Shown: positions 43,287 to 52,248, counted from the first letter of the stretch. The stretch is 64,000 nt of DNA from JAZKFT01 sp039925965 (GCA_039925965.1 JBDSXW010000010.1:1-64000); one strand, 5' to 3'. Notes: generated by a model not told the origin, from the letters alone. Translations and numbers: made by a program.

Positions 43287-43979
43287 CTACCCATTTTCCA
43301 TCAACCATTTCAACTTTTCTCCATAATGTTTGGGCGTAGGGTTAATATTCCAGGCCACCACAAAATGACCATCCGGGACTTCTTTTACCAAATACGGGAT
43401 ATAGTTAGACCGCACAAAGAACCGGCGGAACTTCTGGCCAAATGTTGCTTTGGAAGTATCGGCTATTTCTTTTGCATGATTCATCAATTCAGGTGTAGCG
43501 GCGCCCGGGGGAAAGGAGAGTGCGAGGTAATTACGAACAACAGTGGTAGTGGTAACAACGCCGTTAATGTTGGACGTTCCTCTTGTGAACGTGTACCCCT
43601 GCCACCAGTTGAAATTGATCTCCTTGCCTGATTTGGCATATACTTTTCCGTAGGCACAGCTCCAGTTGCAATTGCCCAACACGGCCGAAACACTTGCGGG
43701 GCCATTCTTTTCCTGGTAGATGCCAAAGTCGGTGAAGAATTGCTGAATGGCTTTTGTGAGTTGCTTTTTGTAGTAAAAAAGACAGAACAACAGGTAGATA
43801 ATAAATGGTAAAAAGGCCAGCAGCGGATTGATAAACCCCAATATAATAAACACCGACCAGCCGATAATTACCAGCCAGGGTGTTTTTGACGGGTAAATGT
43901 TTTTTGCATAGTTGTAAACAGCCCAAAAGCCTGCGCTGAAAAGAACGATAAAAATACTAATTGCGATGTACTGGGCCAT
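43287..43979 (-). CDS. Membrane protein of unknown function
   Basis: 230 residues from the ATG at 43979, chosen because MAQYIAISIFIVLFSAGFWAVYNYAK starts with a membrane helix; the frame to 44063 adds 28 unlikely residues. Three hydrophobic segments occupy the first about 75 residues. The remaining about 150 residues are soluble, with WSCAYGKVYAKSGKEINFNWWQGYTF and YLALSFPPGAATPELMNHAKEI. No family recognised. The upstream region contains the duplicated TGTGAT array at 44170-44277, a possible control region for this gene. Confidence 0.65.
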   Translation of the reverse strand: MAQYIAISIFIVLFSAGFWAVYNYAKNIYPSKTPWLVIIGWSVFIILGFINPLLAFLPFIIYLLFCLFYYKKQLTKAIQQFFTDFGIYQEKNGPASVSAVLGNCNWSCAYGKVYAKSGKEINFNWWQGYTFTRGTSNINGVVTTTTVVRNYLALSFPPGAATPELMNHAKEIADTSKATFGQKFRRFFVRSNYIPYLVKEVPDGHFVVAWNINPTPKHYGEKLKWLMENG

Positions 43980-44169
43980 GAGTAAGGAATTGAGGCTACA
44001 AAGCAACGACCCGTTTTGAAAATGAGCGCTACCGGATCTCAATTTAAAGATGCCTGGTATCAATTGGCAGGAGTGTTGAGGCGCTTACAGCAAAAAAAAA
44101 TCCCCTTTTGGATACCAATTTATTTCCGGCGATCCCCAGATTATAATCAAATCCAGCATTTTATCAAAC

Positions 44170-44277
44170 TGTGATCAAAATTCTTGTGATAGATTTTTTA
44201 TTCACAGAAAATTCTATCACAAACTTGTGATTATTATTCTTGTGATTAATTTTTTTATCACAGCAATGTTTATCACA
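44170..44277. promoter_or_regulatory. Duplicated 56-bp operator-like array of eight TGTGAT hexamers
   Basis: TGTGAT in forward orientation begins at 44170, 44185, 44226 and 44241. The reverse form (ATCACA, once TTCACA) begins at 44201, 44216, 44257 and 44272. Each unit is forward-forward-reverse-reverse with starts 15, 16 and 15 bp apart, and the second unit is the first shifted by exactly 56 bp. The centre (44216-44231) is a perfect ATCACAA-AC-TTGTGAT palindrome. The TGTGA half site recalls CRP/FNR-type regulators. Confidence 0.65.
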
Positions 44278-44319
44278 AAATGACTCGTTCGGGGAAAATT
44301 GACAATTGTGGGTAGCAAT

Positions 44320-44358
44320 AAAAATTCCTTGAGCATGTTTAAATAAAAACACTCAAGG
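44320..44358 (-). terminator. Probable terminator of the DUF6526 gene
   Basis: On the minus strand CCTTGAG...CTCAAGG (arms at 44352-44358 and 44327-44333) with inner GTTT/AAAC pairs is followed by AATTTTTATT. It lies just after the stop at 44377. Confidence 0.65.
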
Positions 44359-44376
44359 GACCTAAATAACTTTTCG

Positions 44377-44805
44377 TTAAACCCGATGGTTGTCTTCCTT
44401 CCAATTTACAATGGACTGCTTAATGGTTTTGCTGTCCAGGTTCTCAGCGACGGCTTTTTTGGCCAGGGCCACAAATTCCTCGTCTGGTGCAAAACGCAGG
44501 GCAATGACTTGCCCCATCCGTAGTTTAGGGTCCAGTAATTTGCCGGTAAGCGCAAAGTGGCGGAGATTTTCTTCGGCACGGATGGCACGGTCCTGGGCTT
44601 TGAGGGCAAAAGACCGCGTATACCAGGTGATTAGAACAAGCGCTACGGCTACAATCACCAATGTTACCGCTCCCAGATGTAGATCCGCTTCGTGCCAGGA
44701 ATGGTATAAATTCATGCCCGACCCAACCAGGATCAGCAACAGGAGAAAGAAAAGCAGGTAATGATACACTGGTACCATCCGGCCGTGGTTTTTGAAATTT
44801 TGCAT
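44377..44805 (-). CDS. DUF6526-family small membrane protein
   Basis: 142 residues from the ATG at 44805, chosen because MQNFKNHGRMVPVYHYLLFFLLLL is the typical start of the family; the frame to 44937 is not supported. Two membrane helices (about 15-35 and 45-65) are followed by a cytoplasmic-looking part with ALKAQDRAIRAEENLRHFALTGK and LPPKLRMGQVIALRFAPDEEF-like conserved residues. No function is known. Monocistronic. Confidence 0.8.
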   Translation of the reverse strand: MQNFKNHGRMVPVYHYLLFFLLLLILVGSGMNLYHSWHEADLHLGAVTLVIVAVALVLITWYTRSFALKAQDRAIRAEENLRHFALTGKLLDPKLRMGQVIALRFAPDEEFVALAKKAVAENLDSKTIKQSIVNWKEDNHRV

Positions 44806-45115
44806 AAGATTTTTTAAGGTGGTGGAAATGGTAAAGATTGGGGATTTATGCGAGACCCCGATTTTAGAAATCCGCGGCAACGATCTAAGAAGCTTAACGA
44901 TATCGTTCGCAATAATAAAACAGCCAACGGGTGCCACCGCTTGTTTTGCAGTTATATGGTGTAACGATCAGCCTAATGACTGAATGTCCCGATGACCTAA
45001 TGACCAATTCAAGGATTTCGCCAATGAACGGTGTATTTTTTATGATGTGTGAAGGTTTAGTTTGCTAAATTCGCCGACTTATCAATTTTTTAAAAGCAGC
45101 AGGAATTAATTCAAG

Positions 45116-47056
45116 ATGATCAACATTACATTTCCGGATGGGGCTGTAAAGCAATACGAATCCGGGGCAACAGGGATGGACGTTGCCAAATCAATTAGCG
45201 AAGGACTGGCCAGGGTTATTTTGGCGGCCAAAGTAAATGGACAGGTATGGGATCTCAGCCGCCCAATAACGGAAGATAGCAGGATCAATTTTTTGAAATG
45301 GGCGGATGATGAAGGTCGTCAAACCTTCTGGCATAGCAGCGCTCACCTCATGGCGGAGGCTTTGGAGACTTTTTACCCAGGCGTTAAATTTGGCTACGGC
45401 CCTCCAGGCGAAAAAGGTTTTTATTACGATATTGACCTCGACGGACAGCAAATAGGCGAAGAAGACCTGAAGAAGTTTGAACTAAAAATGCTGGAGCTGG
45501 CTAAGCAGAACGAAGTGTTTGAGCGTAAGAATGTGGCCAAAGCAGATGCAATTAAATATTTTACAGAGAAAGGCGATCCCTACAAACTCGAAATCATTGA
45601 CCGCCTGGAAGACGGGCAGATCAGTTTTTACACCCAGGGCAATTTTACCGACCTCTGCCGTGGCCCGCATATACCGCATACCGGGTTTATCAAAGCCATT
45701 AAACTGTTGAATATCGCTGGCGCTTACTGGCTTAACGACGATAAGAACAAGATGCTGACCCGCATCTATGGGGTTACATTTCCAAACCAAAAGGAATTGG
45801 ACGAGTACCTTGTTTTGCTGGAAGAAGCTAAGAAACGCGACCATCGCAAGATCGGAAAGGAACTGGAACTGTTTGCCTTTAGCGAAAAAGTAGGTATGGG
45901 TTTGCCGTTATGGTTGCCAAAAGGCGCCATGCTCCGCGAACGACTACAAGCGTTTCTCCAAAAGGCACAGATCGATACAGGCTACCTGCCGGTGATAACA
46001 CCACATATCGGGAGCAAAAGCTTATACGTAACCAGCGGTCACTACGAAAAATATGGTAAGGATAGCTTTCAGCCGATTAAGACCCCACAAGAAGGTGAAG
46101 AGTTCTTTTTAAAACCAATGAACTGCCCGCACCATTGCGAAATATATAAAGCCTCACCAAAAAGCTATAAGGACCTTCCGGTACGCTACGCTGAATTTGG
46201 CACCGTGTACCGCTATGAGCAACATGGCGAATTGCATGGCCTTACGAGGGTTCGTGGCTTTACCCAGGACGATGCCCACCTGTTTTGCAGGCCGGACCAG
46301 GTAAAGGATGAGTTTAAAAAGGTGATCGATATGGTGCTGTATGTATTGGATACGTTGAATTTTACAGATTTTACGGCACAGATTTCATTAAGACACCAAA
46401 CCGACCGGGCGAAGTATATCGGCAGCGACGAAAACTGGGAACTGGCGGAGCAATCCATTATAGAAGCTGCTGCAGAAAAAGGTTTGAACACGGTGATAGC
46501 ATATGATGAGGCAGCGTTCTACGGCCCCAAGCTCGATTTTATGGTGAAAGATGCCATTGGGCGCAAATGGCAGTTGGGAACTATCCAGGTTGATTATAAT
46601 TTGCCGGAACGCTTTGAACTGACCTACACTGGCGAAGACAACCAGAAGCATGTTCCTGTGATGATCCATCGGGCACCATTTGGTAGCCTGGAACGGTTTA
46701 TCGCAGTACTGATTGAGCACTGCGCAGGGAAATTTCCGCTATGGCTGGCGCCTACACAGGTTAAAATATTGCCGATCAGTGATAAGTTTGCCGAATATGC
46801 CCAGGAAGTGATGGCTACATTAAAAAAGGTAGATATCCGCGTAGAAATGGACGACCGCAATGAAAAAATCGGAAAGAAAATCCGCGATACAGAGCTGGAG
46901 AAAGTAGCCTATATGCTGGTGATTGGCGAGAAAGAAGTAACTGAAGGAAAAGTTGCAGTCCGGCGGCAAGGTAAGGGCGACCAGGGTAGCATTACAGTGG
47001 CGGAGTTTATGGCGCAGGTAAAAGAAGAAGTAGATTCCAAAAGGTTCGCTGAATAA
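45116..47056 (+). CDS. thrS: Threonyl-tRNA synthetase
   Basis: 646 residues. Domains in order: TGS (1-60, MINITFPDGAVKQYESG); the editing domain with HSSAHLMAEAL and the CRGPH motif in FTDLCRGPHIPHTG; the class II catalytic core with MNCPHHCEIY (zinc-binding Cys) and the motif 2 region FGTVYRYEQHGELHGLTRVRGFTQDDAH; motif 3 in HRAPFGSLERF; and the C-terminal anticodon-binding domain (about 540-646). It charges tRNA-Thr. infC follows after 171 nt on the same strand. Confidence 0.98.
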   Translation: MINITFPDGAVKQYESGATGMDVAKSISEGLARVILAAKVNGQVWDLSRPITEDSRINFLKWADDEGRQTFWHSSAHLMAEALETFYPGVKFGYGPPGEKGFYYDIDLDGQQIGEEDLKKFELKMLELAKQNEVFERKNVAKADAIKYFTEKGDPYKLEIIDRLEDGQISFYTQGNFTDLCRGPHIPHTGFIKAIKLLNIAGAYWLNDDKNKMLTRIYGVTFPNQKELDEYLVLLEEAKKRDHRKIGKELELFAFSEKVGMGLPLWLPKGAMLRERLQAFLQKAQIDTGYLPVITPHIGSKSLYVTSGHYEKYGKDSFQPIKTPQEGEEFFLKPMNCPHHCEIYKASPKSYKDLPVRYAEFGTVYRYEQHGELHGLTRVRGFTQDDAHLFCRPDQVKDEFKKVIDMVLYVLDTLNFTDFTAQISLRHQTDRAKYIGSDENWELAEQSIIEAAAEKGLNTVIAYDEAAFYGPKLDFMVKDAIGRKWQLGTIQVDYNLPERFELTYTGEDNQKHVPVMIHRAPFGSLERFIAVLIEHCAGKFPLWLAPTQVKILPISDKFAEYAQEVMATLKKVDIRVEMDDRNEKIGKKIRDTELEKVAYMLVIGEKEVTEGKVAVRRQGKGDQGSITVAEFMAQVKEEVDSKRFAE

Positions 47057-47227
47057 TAGAAATGAATGTTTTGTAATCAATTGAAAAGGTCAATATCCGG
47101 CTAACAGTTACCAGAGCCCTGAATATTTGTAAGTTGAATAGGGAACATTCATTTTCTTTGTATCATAACATTGGATAAAAATTTATATTTTCATCCTAAT
47201 AAAACAATTTTAATCTAAAATCAATTA

Positions 47228-47803
47228 ATGGCATTTCCCCCAAGACCAAGAGGTTTTAATCCCCGTTTTAACAGGCAGCCTGAGCCTGAACATCGTATCA
47301 ACGAAAGAATCAGGGTACCGCAGATTCGCTTAGTAGGCGATAATGTGGAGATTGGAGTCTACAATACCGCTGATGCTTTAAAAATTGCCCGTGAACAGGA
47401 ACTCGACCTGGTAGAGATTTCTCCCAACGCAGATCCGCCTGTATGCAAAGTAATCGACTACAAAAAGTTTTTGTACGAGAAGAAACGCAAGGAAAAAGAG
47501 ATGAAAGCCAACAGCAAGCAGAGCGAGGTAAAAGAAATCCGCTTTACGCCTGGAACGGGTGATCACGATTTCGACTTTAAAGCCAAACATGCCTACGAGT
47601 TTTTAAAAGATGGCAATAAGGTAAAAGCTTATGTACAGTTTAAAGGCCGGGCTATCATGTTCCAGGACAGGGGTCAGTTGCTGCTGTTGAAATTTGCCGA
47701 ACGCCTGGCTGAAGTTGGCGCGCTGGAAGGCTTGCCAAAACTGGAAGGTAAAAGGATGATTGCGATCTTTGCGCCGAAGGGCACCAAGAAACCAACAAAA
47801 TAG
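47228..47803 (+). CDS. infC: Translation initiation factor IF-3
   Basis: 191 residues, IF3-N (about 20-90; INERIRVPQIRLVGDNVE, CKVIDYKKFLYEKKRKEKEMK) and IF3-C (about 100-185; KEIRFTPGTGDHDFDFKAKHAYEFLKDGNKVKAYVQFKGR). The start codon is ATG, not the AUU used for autoregulation in E. coli. In many bacteria rpmI and rplT follow directly; here a strong terminator follows instead and neither gene is present. Confidence 0.97.
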   Translation: MAFPPRPRGFNPRFNRQPEPEHRINERIRVPQIRLVGDNVEIGVYNTADALKIAREQELDLVEISPNADPPVCKVIDYKKFLYEKKRKEKEMKANSKQSEVKEIRFTPGTGDHDFDFKAKHAYEFLKDGNKVKAYVQFKGRAIMFQDRGQLLLLKFAERLAEVGALEGLPKLEGKRMIAIFAPKGTKKPTK

Positions 47804-48143
47804 TATCCTGATTGCATGTTTTAAAAGCACCAGTTATTTTGAAATAATAAAAGGGGTTGGATTCACGAGGTGAACCCAACCCCTTTTTGGCGTGAAATGG
47901 GGGAACTCGAGTTGCCACATTTCAACGCTATGGTATGCAAAGTGAGAACATTGAATAATAGAAACACGGATTAAGCGGATACAACGGATTTCGGCGGATT
48001 TTTAGTTTATTAGCAAATGAATAACCTGCCGGTTTTTAGTAATTGCTGAAAATAAACCTGGTGATCAGTTCCCTACTTTTCCACTTGCTACTTATGAAAG
48101 AAAACTGTGATTAGTTGAGTCACCGCATTGCATATTGCAGGTA
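47804..48143. other. Gap after infC without rpmI/rplT
   Basis: Besides the terminator it holds a short CGGATTAAGCGGATACAACGG-like word run at about 47968-48003. I read the plus strand for the short basic L35 protein and did not find it. Confidence 0.5.
47849..47888 (+). terminator. Terminator of infC
   Basis: AAAAGGGGTTGG pairs with CCAACCCCTTTT, with inner TTCAC/GTGAA pairs around a GAG loop, and is followed by five T residues. It is a long, strong stem that also works on the opposite strand. Confidence 0.9.
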
Positions 48144-49133
48144 TCAGAGTTTTACCCACTGCCCGGTTTCGGCACTTTCAAATACCGCTTCGATTACTTT
48201 CATATTATTAACTGCATCGGTTAGTGGAGTAGGCACTTCGCTATTTTCCAGGATGGTTTGAGAAAAGATCTCAGCCTGTATGGTGTACTGGTCAATAGCT
48301 TCAAATACTATTTCCTCCATTCCTGTTTTTGTAAAAACGAGGGTTGTAGTGGGTTTGTCGGGCGGGGCATTAAAAGGGATTTCTATTTCTATCCTACCTG
48401 CTGTACCTAAAATATTTACCCGTTGGTAAGGCATGAGTTGCGTGGAGCAGGTAAACGTGGCGGTGCCTGTACTAAAGTCTAACAATCCTGAAACCAGGCG
48501 GTCTATTTGCAGGTCTGCATCCATATCGGCTATAGCTATCACCCTTGATGGCTCTGCATCAAATAGCATTCGGGAAAGTGAGATACAATAGCATCCAATA
48601 TCCATCAACCCGCCGCCGCCAATCCCTTTCTGATTACGGATATTATTGGGGTCGGTATTAAAGTATGAGAAAAAGGAGGCAACTGTTTTGAGTTCACCAA
48701 TGCTGCCATCCTTTACCAGTTTTTGGACATGAATCCACTGCGGATGAAAACGGTACATAAAGGCTTCCATCACTTTCAATTGCGGGTGTTGGATCGCTGC
48801 TTCCTGCAATTGGATTGCTTCTGCGGCTGTCAAACCAATTGGTTTTTCGCAAAGGACATGTTTACCTGCTGCCATCGCTTTTAACGCCCACTCCACATGC
48901 ATATGATTTGGAAGAGGAATATAAACAGCGTCTACCTCCGGATCGGCAAGCAAGGCTTCGTAAGAGCCAAAAGCCGTTGGGATATTCAATTCTTTGGCTA
49001 CTTTTTTAGCATGCTGCTCATCCCGGGAAGCAATCGCAGTTACTTCAGAAAGGCTGCCTGCCTGCATGGCGGGTATCACTTTCTCCCTTGCAATTTTAGC
49101 TGTACTCAATATGCCCCAACGGACTTTTTTCAT
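48144..49133 (-). CDS. Gfo/Idh/MocA-family oxidoreductase
   Basis: 329 residues. N-terminal Rossmann domain with KVRWGILSTAKIAREKVIPAM, VDAVYIPLPNHMHVEWALKAMAAGKHVLCEKPIGL (the EKP motif with the catalytic Lys), then the C-terminal beta-sheet domain with EAFMYRFHPQWIHVQKLVKDGSIG and GGGLMDIGCYCISLSR. It oxidises or reduces a sugar or related alcohol with NAD(P); the substrate is not clear. It is followed, with a 47-nt gap on the upstream side, by the small membrane-anchored gene at 49181. Confidence 0.92.
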   Translation of the reverse strand: MKKVRWGILSTAKIAREKVIPAMQAGSLSEVTAIASRDEQHAKKVAKELNIPTAFGSYEALLADPEVDAVYIPLPNHMHVEWALKAMAAGKHVLCEKPIGLTAAEAIQLQEAAIQHPQLKVMEAFMYRFHPQWIHVQKLVKDGSIGELKTVASFFSYFNTDPNNIRNQKGIGGGGLMDIGCYCISLSRMLFDAEPSRVIAIADMDADLQIDRLVSGLLDFSTGTATFTCSTQLMPYQRVNILGTAGRIEIEIPFNAPPDKPTTTLVFTKTGMEEIVFEAIDQYTIQAEIFSQTILENSEVPTPLTDAVNNMKVIEAVFESAETGQWVKL

Positions 49134-49180
49134 AATACATGAATAGGTTGTTAATGAAATCGATTGTTACGGTGCAACTG

Positions 49181-49606
49181 TTATAACGATTGCTGTACCC
49201 TGCTGATCGCTGTGTCCAGGCTTGGGCCATATTTCTGTTCGTTGATCATCAGCCCAAACTTTTGCCATGGCTTATACCAGGGTACTTTGATGGTGTAAAA
49301 TACCTGGACGGTAGTTGAATCATCGCACATAGCATAAACTGCCATAGCGCCGCTTACCTCCTCCTGGCCATTAATTGAGAAATGAAGCGTGTCTTGCGTG
49401 GCGTTGAAATCCAGTGCGGTAACCAAATCCTGCCGGCTAAAAGCCTTTGTGAACAGCCGTGGTAGTGCTTTTCGAACGGAGTCGCGGCGGCCCCATAGAG
49501 TCATTGCACGGCTAACATAAGTAACTGATGGAAATAGCAGTGAAATCAAAAAGATTACCAACCCAAAAACGACGACACTCAGGATAAAAAGCTTGATGTA
49601 TTTCAT
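49181..49606 (-). CDS. Membrane-anchored small protein, SRPBCC-like
   Basis: 141 residues. One N-terminal membrane helix (about 5-25) is followed by about 110 residues that look like a polyketide-cyclase/SRPBCC fold (VTYVSRAMTLWGRRDSVRKAL, VQVFYTIKVPWYKPWQKFGLMIN). No catalytic residues can be named. It is 47 nt upstream of the oxidoreductase gene on the same strand, so the two may be co-transcribed. The heptamer repeat at 49707 lies 100 nt upstream of its start. Confidence 0.65.
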   Translation of the reverse strand: MKYIKLFILSVVVFGLVIFLISLLFPSVTYVSRAMTLWGRRDSVRKALPRLFTKAFSRQDLVTALDFNATQDTLHFSINGQEEVSGAMAVYAMCDDSTTVQVFYTIKVPWYKPWQKFGLMINEQKYGPSLDTAISRVQQSL

Positions 49607-49706
49607 GAAATAGCGGTTTAGGGTTCAAGGTCCAAGGTTCAGGGGTTCACGGTCAATAATTATAAGGATGAACAGGATCTATTCTTTTTAATCGTAATTG
49701 TCAATC

Positions 49707-49783
49707 CAAAACACAAAACACAAAACACAAAACACAAAACACAAAACACAAAACACAAAACACAAAACACAAAACACAAAACA
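49707..49783. repeat. Eleven perfect copies of a 7-bp unit CAAAACA
   Basis: The 77 bases are eleven uninterrupted CAAAACA units. They lie between the stop of the ABC-2 permease and the start of the gene at 49606 (both minus strand), about 100 bp upstream of that start. Perfect identity suggests recent slippage. The unit is not a multiple of three but does not lie in a gene. Confidence 0.95.
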
Positions 49784-49801
49784 TACATCTGAAATCCTGC
49801 C

Positions 49802-50908
49802 TTATTCCCAACGAAATACCTTGATCGTGATCACATAGATAACAATACCCCATACTGTGAGGATAGCTATTTGCGGGAGGCAGGCGGTGAGGTGGGCACC
49901 TTCAAACGAAATCTTACGAAGTGCATCATTTAAGGCAGACAGTGGCAGGAATTTAATGATAGACTGCAATCCTCCGGGCAAAGCGGCTCTCGAAAAGAAC
50001 GTACCCGATAAAAAATACTGCGGGAACATAAACAGGTTGGCATACAGCGGGATCACATTTTGATTTTTGGCAATACTACTAATCAGAAAACCAAAGCCCA
50101 TAAATACTACCAGCCCTAAAAAGCACATCACCATCATTTCCAAAAACGTGACAAAGCCGTTGGCTAAGGTAAAATGATATACCACAGTGCCAAATACAAT
50201 CAATACGATGACCGTTAGCATTTGGAAAATGATCCTTGCCAGGCTCTCCCCCAAAATGATATACGTACGTTTGATCGGTGTAGCAAACATGCGTTTTAAA
50301 ACCAATGTTTCCCTTAAAGAAAAGAATACAAATGCTACGCCGAAAACAGCCGCACCAATTAGGGAAAAACCAATCATACCCGGCAGCAGGAAATCGATTC
50401 TTTCATAGGGTCTTCCACCAACAACTTCCTTTGATATGGAAGCGTAGTGGGTAGCGTTGGGGTTAGCTCCGGCCTCAACATTGCTAACAATATCCCTTAG
50501 TATTGCCTGCAGAACAGGCAGGTCTTTCTGACTCGCTGTAGTAGTCTTGAGGTGGATATCGTAGGGCGATTTATGGCCAGCGGTGTCTTGTTTAATAATT
50601 TGCAGAAAAGCAGTGATCCGCCCCTTTTTTAAAAGATCTTCCAGTTCTGCGGGTGTTCCCTTTTCAATATTCAACGCATCCATATTTTGTATAATCGAAT
50701 AAAGCGGATTCGTTGAATCAGACTTGGGATCCATGGCTACATCTACGGATGCACCGCCTCCACCTCCTCCGATGGAACCAAAAATCGTAATCAGCACGAT
50801 GGGAAAAAAAAGGCTGAACATGATGGTGGATGGGCTGCGCAAAATGCCTTGCAGGCTGGCACGCGTAATCGCCAGCATCGCTTTTACCTGGCTGTATTTT
50901 TTTTCCAT
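49802..50908 (-). CDS. ABC-2 type transporter permease
   Basis: 368 residues. One N-terminal membrane helix (about 28-48), a large extracytoplasmic domain (about 50-180), then five helices (about 180-365), with FGVAFVFFSLRETLVLKRMFATPIKRTYIILGESLARI, the coupling region of the ABC-2 (NatB/YhgE-like) family. It forms the membrane part of an exporter or drug-type efflux pump. No ATP-binding subunit is adjacent; upstream is a divergent DinB gene and downstream a repeat. The partner must be encoded elsewhere. Confidence 0.88.
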   Translation of the reverse strand: MEKKYSQVKAMLAITRASLQGILRSPSTIMFSLFFPIVLITIFGSIGGGGGGASVDVAMDPKSDSTNPLYSIIQNMDALNIEKGTPAELEDLLKKGRITAFLQIIKQDTAGHKSPYDIHLKTTTASQKDLPVLQAILRDIVSNVEAGANPNATHYASISKEVVGGRPYERIDFLLPGMIGFSLIGAAVFGVAFVFFSLRETLVLKRMFATPIKRTYIILGESLARIIFQMLTVIVLIVFGTVVYHFTLANGFVTFLEMMVMCFLGLVVFMGFGFLISSIAKNQNVIPLYANLFMFPQYFLSGTFFSRAALPGGLQSIIKFLPLSALNDALRKISFEGAHLTACLPQIAILTVWGIVIYVITIKVFRWE

Positions 50909-51004
50909 GAAACTATTTTATTAAGGTGGCCAAATGTAGGCCATGGGGAAAAGGATTTGTACAATAGCTGTATTTTTTTCAACTTTATTTCAAAACCCCG
51001 ATTT

Positions 51005-51472
51005 ATGGAGCTGATTGAAACCCTTACCAATAGTTTTCACATCCACAACAATATCAACCTCTACCTGCTCGAGGCAATAGCTGAGAAGCACCTGGCCGAA
51101 CAGGCAGTTGGGAAGGGTAGGAACGTGGGTGAACAATTGGCGCATATGCACAACGTGCGGCTGATGTGGCTGTCGGCATCAGCCCCTGAACTTATGGAGG
51201 GGTTGGCTAAAATAGAAAAGGGCAGTTTTACAAAAAAACTGCTGGGAGACAACCTGTTGGCATCTGGTAAGGCTATCGAAGCATTGCTTCAGAAGTGTTT
51301 TGCGGAAGGAAGGATAAAAGGATTTAAACCGCACCCGGCTGCTTTTTTGGGCTATCTTATTTCACACGAAAGCCACCATCGGGGCCAGATCATGCTGGCA
51401 TTAAAATTAAGTGGCCATCCTGTGGACAAGAAGGTACAATTCGGTTTGTGGGAATGGGGGAGTAGGGGTTAG
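51005..51472 (+). CDS. DinB-family protein (DUF664-like)
   Basis: 155 residues from the ATG at 51005; the open frame extends further upstream but MELIETLTNSFHIHNNINLYLLEAI is the natural start. Four-helix DinB fold with candidate metal ligands His in GEQLAHMHNVRLMW and the His cluster SHESHHRGQIMLAL. The closing sequence GLWEWGSRG is typical of the group. The substrate is unknown. It is divergent from the ABC-2 permease gene. Confidence 0.88.
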   Translation: MELIETLTNSFHIHNNINLYLLEAIAEKHLAEQAVGKGRNVGEQLAHMHNVRLMWLSASAPELMEGLAKIEKGSFTKKLLGDNLLASGKAIEALLQKCFAEGRIKGFKPHPAAFLGYLISHESHHRGQIMLALKLSGHPVDKKVQFGLWEWGSRG

Positions 51473-51537
51473 TTGATTGGTGATTAGTTGATTAGGCCTC
51501 TGATAAAGGTTCTGCGCTCCCAGGCAATGCGAATTGA

Positions 51538-52113
51538 CTAGGAAGCTATCACCACGTCTTCATAAATATCCTGTAGCTGTAGTTCTATCGCTACCGTATC
51601 GATTGTAAAACTCTGCGACAGCAATTTGTATTCGGTCAGTTGCCAGCTATTGTCGGCATTGCGGATGAATTTTTCCACCATTATTCTTTCAGAGTCGATC
51701 AGTATATATTCCTGCAGGGACTCAATATCACGGTAGAGCGTGAACTTGCTGCCCTTGTCGTAATCGCGTGTTGACGGCGATAAGATTTCGAAGATAACTG
51801 AAGGATTTGTGGCGGTATCAAAATAATCATCTGTAGTCTGCACATCTCCGCAAACGATGCTGATATCCGGGTAAGTGTAGAGACCATTTGAAGGTATATG
51901 GACACGCAGATCGCTTCCGAAAGGCCGGCATTTTTTACCTTTTAATTTTTGCTTCAAATCCGCAATGGAGTTTACGGAAATTAAGTTATGTTCAATAGAA
52001 GCACCGCTCATTGCAAAGATCTCACCTCTATAAAACTCATGCTTAGTAGAAGCCAGACGTTCGCTATCTAAATAATCTGTTTCTGATATGAGGTGCACCG
52101 CTAAGGCTGACAT
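51538..52113 (-). CDS. Uma2-family (DUF820) putative PD-(D/E)XK nuclease-fold protein
   Basis: 191 residues. Conserved elements: STKHEFYRGEIFAMSGAS, GSDLRVHI, YPDISIVCGD, PSVIFEILSPSTRDYDKGSKFTLYRDIESLQEYILIDSE. Similar in layout but not close in sequence to the Uma2 gene at 36236. The active-site acidic residues appear intact. Function unknown. A single gene. Confidence 0.88.
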   Translation of the reverse strand: MSALAVHLISETDYLDSERLASTKHEFYRGEIFAMSGASIEHNLISVNSIADLKQKLKGKKCRPFGSDLRVHIPSNGLYTYPDISIVCGDVQTTDDYFDTATNPSVIFEILSPSTRDYDKGSKFTLYRDIESLQEYILIDSERIMVEKFIRNADNSWQLTEYKLLSQSFTIDTVAIELQLQDIYEDVVIAS

Positions 52114-52248
52114 GTTGTACGCTTTGTGGTAAAAGTAACTATTTTAAAGTTGGCTGGTGATGAACCCTTCCATTTTCAACTCTTGTGACGCAACTGCCAA
52201 CGATGTTTTGCCACCTTAAACCTAAGAAACCTGCATTTTTGCGTCCCT

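Larger units (their letters stand above)
43980..44376. other. 397-bp AT-rich gap upstream of 43979
   Basis: It contains the TGTGAT array and, at its right end, the terminator of the gene at 44377. The 62-codon minus frame 44164-44352 runs through both of these and is not a gene. Confidence 0.5.

Noticed and set aside
44164..44352. 62-codon minus-strand ORF
   Set aside because: It runs through a terminator hairpin and the TGTGAT array; its composition reflects the repeat.
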